Below, piece by piece: positions 17,315 to 25,287 of a stretch of DNA of 64,000 nucleotides; position 1 is the first letter of the stretch, and every line of letters begins with the position of its first letter. The notes beneath the pieces were generated by a model. It was given only the letters and a program-made list of their open reading frames with translations. It was not told the origin of the DNA and searched no databases. This DNA comes from CALJTV01 sp036821185. Its GTDB lineage: Bacteria > Chloroflexota > Dehalococcoidia > GIF9 > UBA5629. The position numbers and the translations under genes were made by a program. The DNA lies in assembly GCA_036821185.1 (NCBI GenBank), contig DAISKD010000001.1, positions 496,001 to 560,000 of the forward strand. Reading direction: 5' to 3'.

Positions 17315-18241
17315 TCATCGCCTACCTAAGCGCATAAATAGCACCGCCAATCCGGCGATTACCAGCACTATGATGCCAACCCCCACCCACCCCCACACCG
17401 TCGGCACCAACACCGTAACCCTAATGCTAGCGCTGCCGAAAGCGTTCTTCGCCTCAGTATCAGCCGAAATGCTCACCATATAGTCCCCAGCTATAGTTTT
17501 CCGTGCTGGCTTGATATTGACCTGCACCTCCCGCTCATCACCAACAGCTAGGGAATCAATCTTGCCAGGATTGAAGGTAATGCTCCAACCCTGGGGGCTA
17601 CCCGTTACACTGGAACTAAAATTGATCTTTTCCAAAGTTGCTGTACCCGTATTCTTCACTTTGATGGAAAAATAGTTGTCATCGCCAGCAGTGACTTCGG
17701 TATTGTACCGCCCTGTGCTTGGCTGGAGGCTCATATCATACTTGGCGGTCACAATGGCTTTAAGCTCAATGCTGCTCTTAATGTGTCCAGAGCTGGCATA
17801 GACCTTTACCGTATATTCGCCTGGCTCAGGCGTCAGCCAGACATACGGGCGCACTGTGACCTTTATCGTCTCCGGATAGCCCTTTTCCGGGTCAATGCGT
17901 ATGGCCGCTATTTCCGTTGTTTCATACCCGGGAGTAATAGAACAGGTAAAACCGGGGGGTGCTTCAGCCTTAAGATCAAACACCCGAGGCTCTTTGCCGC
18001 CGGTGTACTGTAAATCAATACTATATGAGAAATAGGTGCCTGCGTAGCTGCTGAGTACAGGATATCTACAGGTCATGGTCAACTCTTCTGTGGCAGGCGA
18101 CTTCTGGGCGGGAAATTGGCTGCCGGGGATTTTGCCCAGGACAGTGCTGGCAAGCACCGGAGAGTGAGGCGTCAGTCCAAGGCTTATCACAATCAAAAAA
18201 GCAAACAACACCAAGCTCGACCAAATTCTGACTCTACGCAT
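17315..18241 (-). CDS. Secreted, membrane-anchored NEW3-domain protein
   Basis: The start ATG 18241 is preceded by GGAGGAG at six bases; an earlier TTG (18259) overlaps that site and is rejected. The 308-residue product opens with MRRVRIWSSLVLFAFLIVIS, a clear signal peptide. It is otherwise beta-rich with two immunoglobulin-like repeats. The second, KVKNTGTATLEKINFSSS followed by SITFNPGKIDSLAVG, matches the NEW3 pattern (alpha-galactosidase-associated, CARDB-like). The C-terminus VWGWVGVGIIVLVIAGLAVL plus a basic tail is a membrane anchor. It is first in an operon with the NosF/NosY-like ABC pair, so it probably presents or stabilises something on the outer face for that exporter. The actual role is unknown. 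Confidence 0.85.
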   Translation of the reverse strand: MRRVRIWSSLVLFAFLIVISLGLTPHSPVLASTVLGKIPGSQFPAQKSPATEELTMTCRYPVLSSYAGTYFSYSIDLQYTGGKEPRVFDLKAEAPPGFTCSITPGYETTEIAAIRIDPEKGYPETIKVTVRPYVWLTPEPGEYTVKVYASSGHIKSSIELKAIVTAKYDMSLQPSTGRYNTEVTAGDDNYFSIKVKNTGTATLEKINFSSSVTGSPQGWSITFNPGKIDSLAVGDEREVQVNIKPARKTIAGDYMVSISADTEAKNAFGSASIRVTVLVPTVWGWVGVGIIVLVIAGLAVLFMRLGRR

Positions 18242-18255
18242 AACACACTCCTCCA

Positions 18256-18271
18256 ACAAAGTAAACTTTGT
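18256..18271. promoter_or_regulatory. Short palindrome before the NEW3/ABC operon
   Basis: ACAAAGT and ACTTTGT face each other across two bases, directly upstream of the ribosome binding site of the NEW3-domain gene. It could be an operator or a small mRNA hairpin controlling translation of the operon. Chance occurrence is possible. Confidence 0.3.
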
Positions 18272-18384
18272 CGCTAAATAGGCATCACGCAGCCTTTCGA
18301 ACTTACGCTTCGAGTTAGATATTCTAGACCAAACGTCGCCCGTTGTAAAGCTTGCCTAACGAGTATCTTCGCTAACTATCAAAG

Positions 18385-20202
18385 TTAGCGCATCTTTTTC
18401 GCCTTGGCAAGAAATTCGTTTAGAGTCTTACGAATAGTTATCTTATCGAACTTACCAACACTGGTCTTCGGTATAGCATCACAAAAAGCTATATAGTCTG
18501 GCAGCATCCACTTCGTTATCTTGCCCTTCTCCACTCCGTGAACCTCGAGAAACTTGTAAATATCATCCTCCGTCGCAGAGGAACCAGGTACGAGCTTGAC
18601 AATTGCCATGGGGCGCTCGCCCCACTTTTCGTCAGGAACACCGACAAACGTTGCTTCAAGGACATGGTCACAGGTCGCCGTCAAATTCTCCAGCAACACA
18701 GTGGGCACCATCTCAGCACCACTCCTGATCACATCGGTTATCCTGTCAGCAATGATGATGTAGCCCTCCTGGTCCACCTTGGCCATGTCTCCGGTATGGA
18801 ACCAACCATCGCGCCAAGCAGTAGCGGTTTTCTCTGGGTCCTTGTAATACTGTTCCGTGATCCAGTGTCCTCTAATCACTATCTCGCCCAAAGTCTCATT
18901 GTCGTGGGGGACAGGCTTGCCATCCTCGCCAATCACCTGCACCTCGATTCCCAATGGTGCCAGCCCCGTCTTGACCCTAACTTCGTCCTGCTTTTCCTTG
19001 GGCCAGTCAAGCATATAACGCTTCAACGTAGCCAAAATAGCAGGACCGGCTGTCTCCGTCATCCCATAGCCTGATCCTGCACGCAGGAACGGGAACACCT
19101 TCTCAGCTTTAGCTTTAAGCCCTAACGGTAAGGCTGCACCTCCCGTCCCGATGGTGCGCAGACTGCTCAAGTCATATTTCTTCAGGTCTTCATACTCAAT
19201 AAGCATCGCCAGCATAGTTGGCACAAGCGCTGCAGAAGTGACACGTTCCGTTTGCACAATTTCACAAAAAGCCTGTGGACTGAACCTGCCCGGAAATACT
19301 ATCTTACTCGCCGAGGCAACACTATACCAGGGTGAACCCCAGCCATGGATATGAAAGAGGGGGATATTCACCAGGGGTACATTCACCCTAGGTATGTCCT
19401 TGACCAGTACATCGAGCAATTCTTGCCACCGACCCCCGCCAGCTATCGCTTTGTCAACCATATCAGCCTTTGAAGTCATTACTGTCTCCAGCATCTCAAC
19501 CATGCTGTTCGTAAGCATCATCCCACCTAAAGCCAGCAAATGGATGCTCTGGAGATAAAGTTGCCGGTGAGTGAACATCACCCCTTTGGGTATGCCAGTC
19601 GTACCAGTTGTATAGTACAGAGCGGCATAGGTGTCCTCATCCAGCATCGGCCAGTCGAATTCCTCGGGTTGCCCTTTAATTAACTCTTCGTACTCGTATA
19701 ACGGCTCTACTCGCGTCTGAGGCTTTCCGGGACGGTCAGACATGTAGACAAATGCTTTTACCGTTGACTTTATCTGGTCATATATTAGGTCAAGTAGAGG
19801 TAGAATAATTTCATCAACAAATATGATCTTGTCTTCAGCATGGTTTATGGTATGCACCATGTGCTCGCGCGAGAGCACCACATTAATCGGGTGGGACACC
19901 GCTCCAATACACGTCCCGGCATAGACCAGCTCCAGGTGCCGGTGAGAGTTAAGCGCCATGGCTCCTATCCGGTCACCCGGCTCACCCGGCTTCCCCGACT
20001 TCACCCCGAGTTGCTTTAACGCGTGGGCAAGCTGACAAGTACGCTTGTGCCACTGTCGCCAGGTGAACCGATAATACTCCCCAGCCTCATTACGGTAGAC
20101 AACTCCAATATCGTCCGGGTAGAGTCGCACTGGTCTATGCATAAAAACTGTCAGTAACAGCGGATAGCGACTACTGAACTCTGGGTATGTCTTGACCTGC
20201 AC
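18385..20202 (-). CDS. Acyl-CoA synthetase (AMP-forming), second copy
   Basis: A close relative of the synthetase at 10566-12299, with the same P-loop (YYTTGTTGIPKGV), YGMTETAGPA segment, GWFHTGDMAKVDQEGY hinge and catalytic Lys in KTSVGKFDKITIRK. It carries about 28 more residues between the P-loop region and the VNIPLFHIHGWG segment. I place the start at GTG 20202 because AAGGAGGG lies just before it and the protein then aligns with its paralogue from the first residues (KTYPEFSSRYPLLL). A longer reading from ATG 20268 has no ribosome binding site. 605 residues. It is divergent to the solute-binding lipoprotein gene, consistent with import followed by activation of an acid. Its 3' end overlaps a small GCTAAC/GTTAGC hairpin (18371-18389). 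Confidence 0.92.
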   Translation of the reverse strand: MQVKTYPEFSSRYPLLLTVFMHRPVRLYPDDIGVVYRNEAGEYYRFTWRQWHKRTCQLAHALKQLGVKSGKPGEPGDRIGAMALNSHRHLELVYAGTCIGAVSHPINVVLSREHMVHTINHAEDKIIFVDEIILPLLDLIYDQIKSTVKAFVYMSDRPGKPQTRVEPLYEYEELIKGQPEEFDWPMLDEDTYAALYYTTGTTGIPKGVMFTHRQLYLQSIHLLALGGMMLTNSMVEMLETVMTSKADMVDKAIAGGGRWQELLDVLVKDIPRVNVPLVNIPLFHIHGWGSPWYSVASASKIVFPGRFSPQAFCEIVQTERVTSAALVPTMLAMLIEYEDLKKYDLSSLRTIGTGGAALPLGLKAKAEKVFPFLRAGSGYGMTETAGPAILATLKRYMLDWPKEKQDEVRVKTGLAPLGIEVQVIGEDGKPVPHDNETLGEIVIRGHWITEQYYKDPEKTATAWRDGWFHTGDMAKVDQEGYIIIADRITDVIRSGAEMVPTVLLENLTATCDHVLEATFVGVPDEKWGERPMAIVKLVPGSSATEDDIYKFLEVHGVEKGKITKWMLPDYIAFCDAIPKTSVGKFDKITIRKTLNEFLAKAKKMR

Positions 20203-20361
20203 GTTACCCTCCTTGTGAAAATTTTTTACTCCCTCCGCCTGATACAAACATAATGAAATACAGCTCAAAGGAGAACTTCACCCTGATTGACCAGGTGGAT
20301 AATAGTGTTTATACCATCATACCGCTGTGCTGTCAAGTAAAACCCGAGCTAATGCATGCCC

Positions 20362-20391
20362 TTGACCAGAAAATAACCAAGCTGCTAAAAT
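20362..20391 (+). promoter_or_regulatory. Candidate promoter for the solute-binding lipoprotein
   Basis: TTGACC (20362-20367) and TAAAAT (20386-20391) are 18 bases apart, with the gene start 50 bases further on. A weaker alternative is TTGACC (20287-20292) with TATACC (20310-20315) at 17 bases. The 238-base divergent gap holds no other recognisable signal. Confidence 0.5.
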
Positions 20392-20440
20392 TCGGGTTAT
20401 CCCCAATGAAATCCACAATTAACATAAAAGGAGGGTGAAG

Positions 20441-22186
20441 ATGACGACCAAAATGTGGTGGCTTTCTACTTTTCTTGTTTGGGTATTAATTGTCGCTTTG
20501 TTAAGTGGTAGCTGTGCCCGGGGGGGGGTTGGAGATAAGGCAGCCCTGGAGAAGGAGAAACCAGAATACGGCGGAATTATTACGCTGGGCGTTACTGCTG
20601 ACCCTTCAGCATTCGATGATGCCATCCAGCCCCAAGCATACTGCGCTACCCTAGCCTATACCCATGAGGACCTCCTCACGGGGGACTGGACAAAAGGAAA
20701 GGCTGGTGGCTATGGCACTGGAGAGTGCGACTTTACCGCCTCATCGAATAACCGCCTGAAATATGCAACAGGTTGTCTAGCTGAGACCTGGGAAATAAAG
20801 GGAAGAGATACCATAGTCCTTCATATCCGCAAAGGGGTGAAATGGCATAACAAGCCACCAACAAACGGACGAGAGCTTACAGCAGACGATGTCGTCTTCT
20901 CCTTAAAACGCCAGTGCACATTGCCCACGGCATATTTTAAGAGAACATATCCTAAAGCGGCCGCGACCACTGAGATTTCGGCCACCGACCCTTACACTGT
21001 CGTCATCAAGTGCACACCTGAGAACTTTGTCGATGTAGTTACCGTGATGCTTGACTTTATGAAAATATACCCGCGGGACGCCATAGAGCAATTCGGTGAT
21101 ATGAACAACCCTAAGAACAGCATCGGCAGTGGTCCGTTCATGCTGACTGAATTTGTACCCAGCAGCGCTGCATCCTATGTACGCAACCCGGACTATTGGG
21201 GGAAAAACCCGATCGGTCCCGGAAAAGGTGACCAGATACCATATGTTGACGGCGTCAAAGTGCTAAACCTTGGTGACGAGTCCGCCATCCATGCCGCTTT
21301 TCGCACCGGTCAGCTCGACAGGGTCTCCGCCGATTGGGAGCAAGCGCAGGAATATCTGCGCATGCCACAGCTGAAACATATTAGATACATCCCGGACAGC
21401 GGCCAAGCATGCATCTACATGAGGACAGACAAAAAGGACTCTCCGTTTGCCGACAAAAGGGTACGTCAAGCGCTCTGGCTGGCTATAGATAACAAGAGGG
21501 TAGTCGATGATTACTACGGTGGTAATGCTGTATTGCTCAAATGGCCCATCACACCGGTAAAGGAATTCATGGACATTTATGTGCCTCTGGACCAAATGCC
21601 AAAGTCGGTGCAAGAGCTTTTTGAGTACAACCCGGAAAAAGCAAAACAGCTTCTAGCCGAGGCCGGTTATCCTAACGGTTTCAAAGCCAAGATAATCTGC
21701 TACAACAGCCGTGTCTACTTGGACCCGCTGCAGATGGTTAAAGACATGTGGGCCAAAGTAGGTGTCGAGCTGGAAATCCAGCCTAAGGACTGGGGCACCT
21801 TTACCAGCCTCTCGATACGGCGCGCCTACGATGAAATGATGTTCGGTGGCTACGCCGGCGCCGGCACTTACCTCAAGGCGATAAACTACACTGGACCTGG
21901 TATGTATAACGGTAGCTATGTGAACGACCCAGTGCTCAACAAGGCACGTGATGAAATGGCAGCGGCTTACCCTGACGAGGCTAAGGTGGCTGAAATACAC
22001 CGGCAGATGCTGCCCTATCTTTTAGAGCAAGCTTATGTCATCGCACTGCCAGCCCCATACTATTATACGTTCTGGTGGCCGTGGCTCAAGAACTACAACG
22101 GCGAGCTGTCATTAGGTTACTACAATGGCGGGCTCAGATACGCTTGGATCGACCAAGAACTGAAGAATTCAATGCTGAGTAAGTAA
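20441..22186 (+). CDS. ABC transporter solute-binding lipoprotein, family 5 (peptide/nickel type)
   Basis: Extracytoplasmic binding protein of the DppA/OppA class. ATG 20441 follows AAAAGGAGGG. A signal peptide (hydrophobic about residues 8-22) ends at a likely lipidation Cys25 in LLSGSC; the box is slightly off consensus. Family 5 marks include WEIKGRDTIVLHIRKGVKWH, DDVVFSLKR, the segment GSGPFMLTEFVP followed by a YVRNPDYWG block, and ADKRVRQALWLAIDNKRVV. 581 residues. No permease or ATPase genes for it are in the window, so it either uses a transporter encoded elsewhere or is an orphan. It lies between acyl-CoA synthetase and acyl-CoA dehydrogenase genes, which hints at carboxylic acid or peptide uptake. 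A run of nine G (20521-20529) sits just after the signal sequence. Confidence 0.9.
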   Translation: MTTKMWWLSTFLVWVLIVALLSGSCARGGVGDKAALEKEKPEYGGIITLGVTADPSAFDDAIQPQAYCATLAYTHEDLLTGDWTKGKAGGYGTGECDFTASSNNRLKYATGCLAETWEIKGRDTIVLHIRKGVKWHNKPPTNGRELTADDVVFSLKRQCTLPTAYFKRTYPKAAATTEISATDPYTVVIKCTPENFVDVVTVMLDFMKIYPRDAIEQFGDMNNPKNSIGSGPFMLTEFVPSSAASYVRNPDYWGKNPIGPGKGDQIPYVDGVKVLNLGDESAIHAAFRTGQLDRVSADWEQAQEYLRMPQLKHIRYIPDSGQACIYMRTDKKDSPFADKRVRQALWLAIDNKRVVDDYYGGNAVLLKWPITPVKEFMDIYVPLDQMPKSVQELFEYNPEKAKQLLAEAGYPNGFKAKIICYNSRVYLDPLQMVKDMWAKVGVELEIQPKDWGTFTSLSIRRAYDEMMFGGYAGAGTYLKAINYTGPGMYNGSYVNDPVLNKARDEMAAAYPDEAKVAEIHRQMLPYLLEQAYVIALPAPYYYTFWWPWLKNYNGELSLGYYNGGLRYAWIDQELKNSMLSK

Positions 22187-22289
22187 AAATTTTATACGGC
22201 TGTCGCCAGACATATCCTTGCAAAACGGGGCTGAGGGCCTGACGACAATTCTGAAATTTGCGCCGCCGGGGTGACCAGCACGGGCCGCG

Positions 22290-23705
22290 CTATTCAATAG
22301 CATACAGACTGCCATCGTCTGTACCGATATAAACCACCCCTCGGCTCACACTTGGAGAGGAAGTAACTGGACTGTTAACACGAAACTTCCACAGCACCTC
22401 GCCGGTCTCAGTGTTCAAAGCATAAAGGACCCCTCTCCCGGTGCCCAGATAAATACTGTTCCCACAATTGGCAACACAACCTATGACCACACCATCCGAT
22501 GCAAACTCCCAACGCTTCTCTTGGGTTGCCAGACTAATGGCCACCAGTTTATTCATAGCAGCAATATATAGCGTGTCATCTGTCACCAACGGGGAAGACT
22601 CTATTCTGCCCGCTATTCTAGCTCCCCATAGATACCCCGATTGTGGTGGCGGTTCAGGTACAGGAAGCCCGAAGGCATAAGCTTGCAGCCAGTAAGGTTT
22701 GAGCTCATGTTCCCAAGGGAAATTGCATGCTTTGCCATCGAAGGCAAAGATGCGCCCGCTAAAGCTGCTGCAATATACTACGCCACGGCTTACTGCTGGC
22801 GAAGAAGGTACCGGTGAATATGCTTTGAAGCGGAGACGAAGTTTGCCGCTCCGTCCATCTACAGCATAGCAAAAGCCGTCGTTCGAACCTACATACACTA
22901 TACCATCGGCCACTGCAGGCGACGATGCTACATAACCACCGGTCTCCAACTGCCACAGCTTTACCCCCCTTACCGCATGCAGGGCATAAAGCGAATAATC
23001 ATCAGCCCCAAAATACACCACATCGCCGGCCACAGCCGGTGACGACCTGACAGGATAGCCCACCCTGAACTCCCATAGCTTTTCCCCAGTATCTACTTTG
23101 ACAGCATGTAGTTTGCCGTCGTTTGAACCCACATAGACAATCCCGTTGGCAACAGCAGGTGAAGATTCCACCCAGGAGCCAGTCAAATATTCCCAGCGCT
23201 TCGTCCCAGTCGCTGCATCTAGGGCGTAGAGTCTATGGTCTCGGGCGCCAGAATAGACGGTATCACCAGCTATCGCCGGCGACGAGTGGATTGCACCGCC
23301 GGCGCGGAAGACCCATTTCAGGTTGCCCGACGGCAATGTGTTACTCGAAGGAGAACAGCCTGTTCGCGCCAGATTATGACGGAACATAGCCCATTCCCCA
23401 GGCGAAGAGTTAGAATTCATCCATGCTGGCGGCTTGACTATAACATCAGTACAGTAATACAAGACCACACCGACAACCGAGAACATCGCTATGAGTGCGC
23501 CGAGACAAACAGCTAATAATCTAATCCGCCTACGCGACCTTACCCGTAACGACTGCCGTCTTGCCTCCTCCTCCAGTTCTTCAAGGGACACGACCCTGCC
23601 GCGCAACAGCGACCAGCAATGCTGGCAGAAAGTTCTACCTACCGGCGTGGGCTTTTGGCATAGCGCACAGATCACCACAAATCCGTTTTTAGCCTCTTGT
23701 CCCAT
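22290..23705 (-). CDS. Membrane-anchored PQQ-type beta-propeller protein with N-terminal zinc ribbon
   Basis: The 471-residue protein starts with a small zinc ribbon (ICALCQKP and FCQHCW, four Cys), then a charged helix, one membrane segment (about 63-85) and an extracytoplasmic propeller. The propeller consists of ~40-residue repeats with the pattern SSPAVANGIVYVGSNDGKLH followed by an A-D/K-x-x-T/S-G-x-x-x-W-x-F strand, about eight copies counted from residue 125. This matches the PQQ-like/BamB family, where such proteins act as scaffolds. The quinone-enzyme catalytic residues are not evident, so enzyme activity is doubtful. The zinc ribbon would face the cytoplasm. It is a single gene, divergent from the acyl-CoA dehydrogenase pair. 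Confidence 0.88.
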   Translation of the reverse strand: MGQEAKNGFVVICALCQKPTPVGRTFCQHCWSLLRGRVVSLEELEEEARRQSLRVRSRRRIRLLAVCLGALIAMFSVVGVVLYYCTDVIVKPPAWMNSNSSPGEWAMFRHNLARTGCSPSSNTLPSGNLKWVFRAGGAIHSSPAIAGDTVYSGARDHRLYALDAATGTKRWEYLTGSWVESSPAVANGIVYVGSNDGKLHAVKVDTGEKLWEFRVGYPVRSSPAVAGDVVYFGADDYSLYALHAVRGVKLWQLETGGYVASSPAVADGIVYVGSNDGFCYAVDGRSGKLRLRFKAYSPVPSSPAVSRGVVYCSSFSGRIFAFDGKACNFPWEHELKPYWLQAYAFGLPVPEPPPQSGYLWGARIAGRIESSPLVTDDTLYIAAMNKLVAISLATQEKRWEFASDGVVIGCVANCGNSIYLGTGRGVLYALNTETGEVLWKFRVNSPVTSSPSVSRGVVYIGTDDGSLYAIE

Positions 23706-23738
23706 ACACTATTATCCTTGCCTGAACCGCCTCGCGCC

Positions 23739-23744
23739 ATTATA
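23739..23744 (-). promoter_or_regulatory. Candidate extended -10 element for the propeller gene
   Basis: On the minus strand TGTTATAAT reads as TGn plus a perfect TATAAT, 34 bases before the ATG at 23705. No good -35 is present, as often with extended -10 promoters. Confidence 0.5.
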
Positions 23745-23916
23745 ACAAAACCTGATTGAAATTGCTTCCATAATTAGATACTCGGACCATCAAAACTGTC
23801 AAAAGAGGGCGCCAGTTTACTCTGAAAAGCAAAACTCAACAACATGCTTCAGCTCGCATCATCACCGGACAGTACTAAAAATCTTCTCCTGAACTTTTCC
23901 CCGACTTTGTTATGAC

Positions 23917-23946
23917 TTGACAAGAGATATGCACAATAGCTAACAT
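23917..23946 (+). promoter_or_regulatory. Candidate promoter for the acyl-CoA dehydrogenase pair
   Basis: A perfect TTGACA (23917-23922) is 18 bases from TAACAT (23941-23946), about 90 bases before the first dehydrogenase. The rest of the 330-base divergent gap (23706-24035) shows no gene, repeat or RNA that I recognise. Confidence 0.5.
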
Positions 23947-24035
23947 TACACTGCCTTTGAGCTATTGCTGACCGGGGAATCCCGCGGCGTCGTCAGCAAT
24001 GTGTCAAGACCACAACAACAATCAAGGAGGGACTT

Positions 24036-25253
24036 ATGACTACTGATACAGCGAAGCTGGAAGCGTTTCGGAAGGAGGTGCGTGCCTGGCTTAGAGCAAA
24101 TCTTCCCAAAGGATGGGGGACCCCAGAGTATAAGGCACCAGACCCCTTTAGCCGGGAAGCCCACGAGCTGGGTAAGTGGTGGCAGAAAAAACTGTATGAA
24201 GCCGGGTACACCGGTTTCGGCTATCCACCGGAATACGGCGGTATCGTCAGACCACTAGAGGAAATAGCCATCATCCGCGAAGAGCTCGCCCGGCATGGGA
24301 CACCCCCGGGACCACAATCACTAGGCTTTCTGGTAGCAGCGCCAGCACTTCTGGCGCATGGTCAGGAGTGGCAGAAGAAGCGTTTCATACCCAAAATACT
24401 GAGCGGAGAGGAGAGCTGGGCAGAATATTTCTCTGAACCAAATGCTGGCTCAGACATCGCCAACATTCAGACTACCGCGGTAAAAGACGGCGATGAATGG
24501 GTGATAAACGGCCAGAAGATCTGGACAAGCATGTGGGAGTTTGCTGACTTCGGACTTATAGCCTGCAAGTCAGACCCAAATGCACCACGGCATCGCAATC
24601 TGACCTGTTTCATCGTCGATTGTCACAGCCCAGGCCTCACTAAACTGCCGCTAAGACAAATGACCGGCAACGCAGAGTTCGGCGAGGAATACTTCGATAA
24701 TGTGCGTGTGCCTGACAAAAACCGGGTAGGAGAGGTCAATCAGGGCTGGGCTGTTGTGCTCACTGCCCTTATGTCTGAGAGAAGCGGTGGCGGTGCCTTC
24801 TGGGGTGGAGGCGCCGCAGCAATGGCTGGCACCAGCCTAAGTGCCGCCATGGTCAGAGCAGTCGTCGACCTCGCCAAAGAGACACGCCGCTTTGGCAAGG
24901 TAGTCTGGGAGGACCCGGCCTTCAGGCAGAAGATCGCCCAGATGGCCATAGAGGCTGAAGCTATGAGGTGCAGTGGGCAGCGCATGGTGGCCCGAATGCG
25001 CAAGGGATGGAGGCCCACCAACGAAGCATCAATAGTGAAGAACTTTCAAGCCGAGATGAGAGTGCGTAACGGCGATATCATCATGGAAATCATCGGCGCC
25101 TACTCACAGTTGAACAGAGATTCAAAAAGAGCTCTTAACGGTGGTGATTGGGTGTACCAGATGCTAAGAGCCAGAGGCGCCACCATCGAGATGGGCACCT
25201 CTGAAGTCAACCGCAATATCATTGCCGAGAGAGTCCTCGGGTTGCCGCGATAA
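24036..25253 (+). CDS. Acyl-CoA dehydrogenase, first subunit of a probable heteromer
   Basis: FAD-dependent oxidation of an acyl-CoA to the enoyl-CoA. The N-terminal helical domain is followed by the middle beta domain with YFSEPNAGSDIANIQTTAVK and WVINGQKIWTSMW, then the C-terminal helical domain ending GATIEMGTSEVNRNIIAERV. In the usual catalytic position just before GTS this protein has Met, not the Glu of MCAD-type enzymes. The start ATG follows CAAGGAGGG. 405 residues. The gene for a second dehydrogenase begins 34 bases after its stop, as in PimC/PimD or the actinobacterial FadE pairs that form alpha2beta2 enzymes. The substrate is unknown; a long or branched acid is plausible. Confidence 0.92.
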   Translation: MTTDTAKLEAFRKEVRAWLRANLPKGWGTPEYKAPDPFSREAHELGKWWQKKLYEAGYTGFGYPPEYGGIVRPLEEIAIIREELARHGTPPGPQSLGFLVAAPALLAHGQEWQKKRFIPKILSGEESWAEYFSEPNAGSDIANIQTTAVKDGDEWVINGQKIWTSMWEFADFGLIACKSDPNAPRHRNLTCFIVDCHSPGLTKLPLRQMTGNAEFGEEYFDNVRVPDKNRVGEVNQGWAVVLTALMSERSGGGAFWGGGAAAMAGTSLSAAMVRAVVDLAKETRRFGKVVWEDPAFRQKIAQMAIEAEAMRCSGQRMVARMRKGWRPTNEASIVKNFQAEMRVRNGDIIMEIIGAYSQLNRDSKRALNGGDWVYQMLRARGATIEMGTSEVNRNIIAERVLGLPR

Positions 25254-25287
25254 GCAAAATAAGGATCAGGATGAAAGGAGAATGACA

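Noticed and set aside
20253..20438. 61-codon open frame in the gap before the lipoprotein
   Set aside because: No ribosome binding site, no recognisable family, and it covers both candidate promoters.
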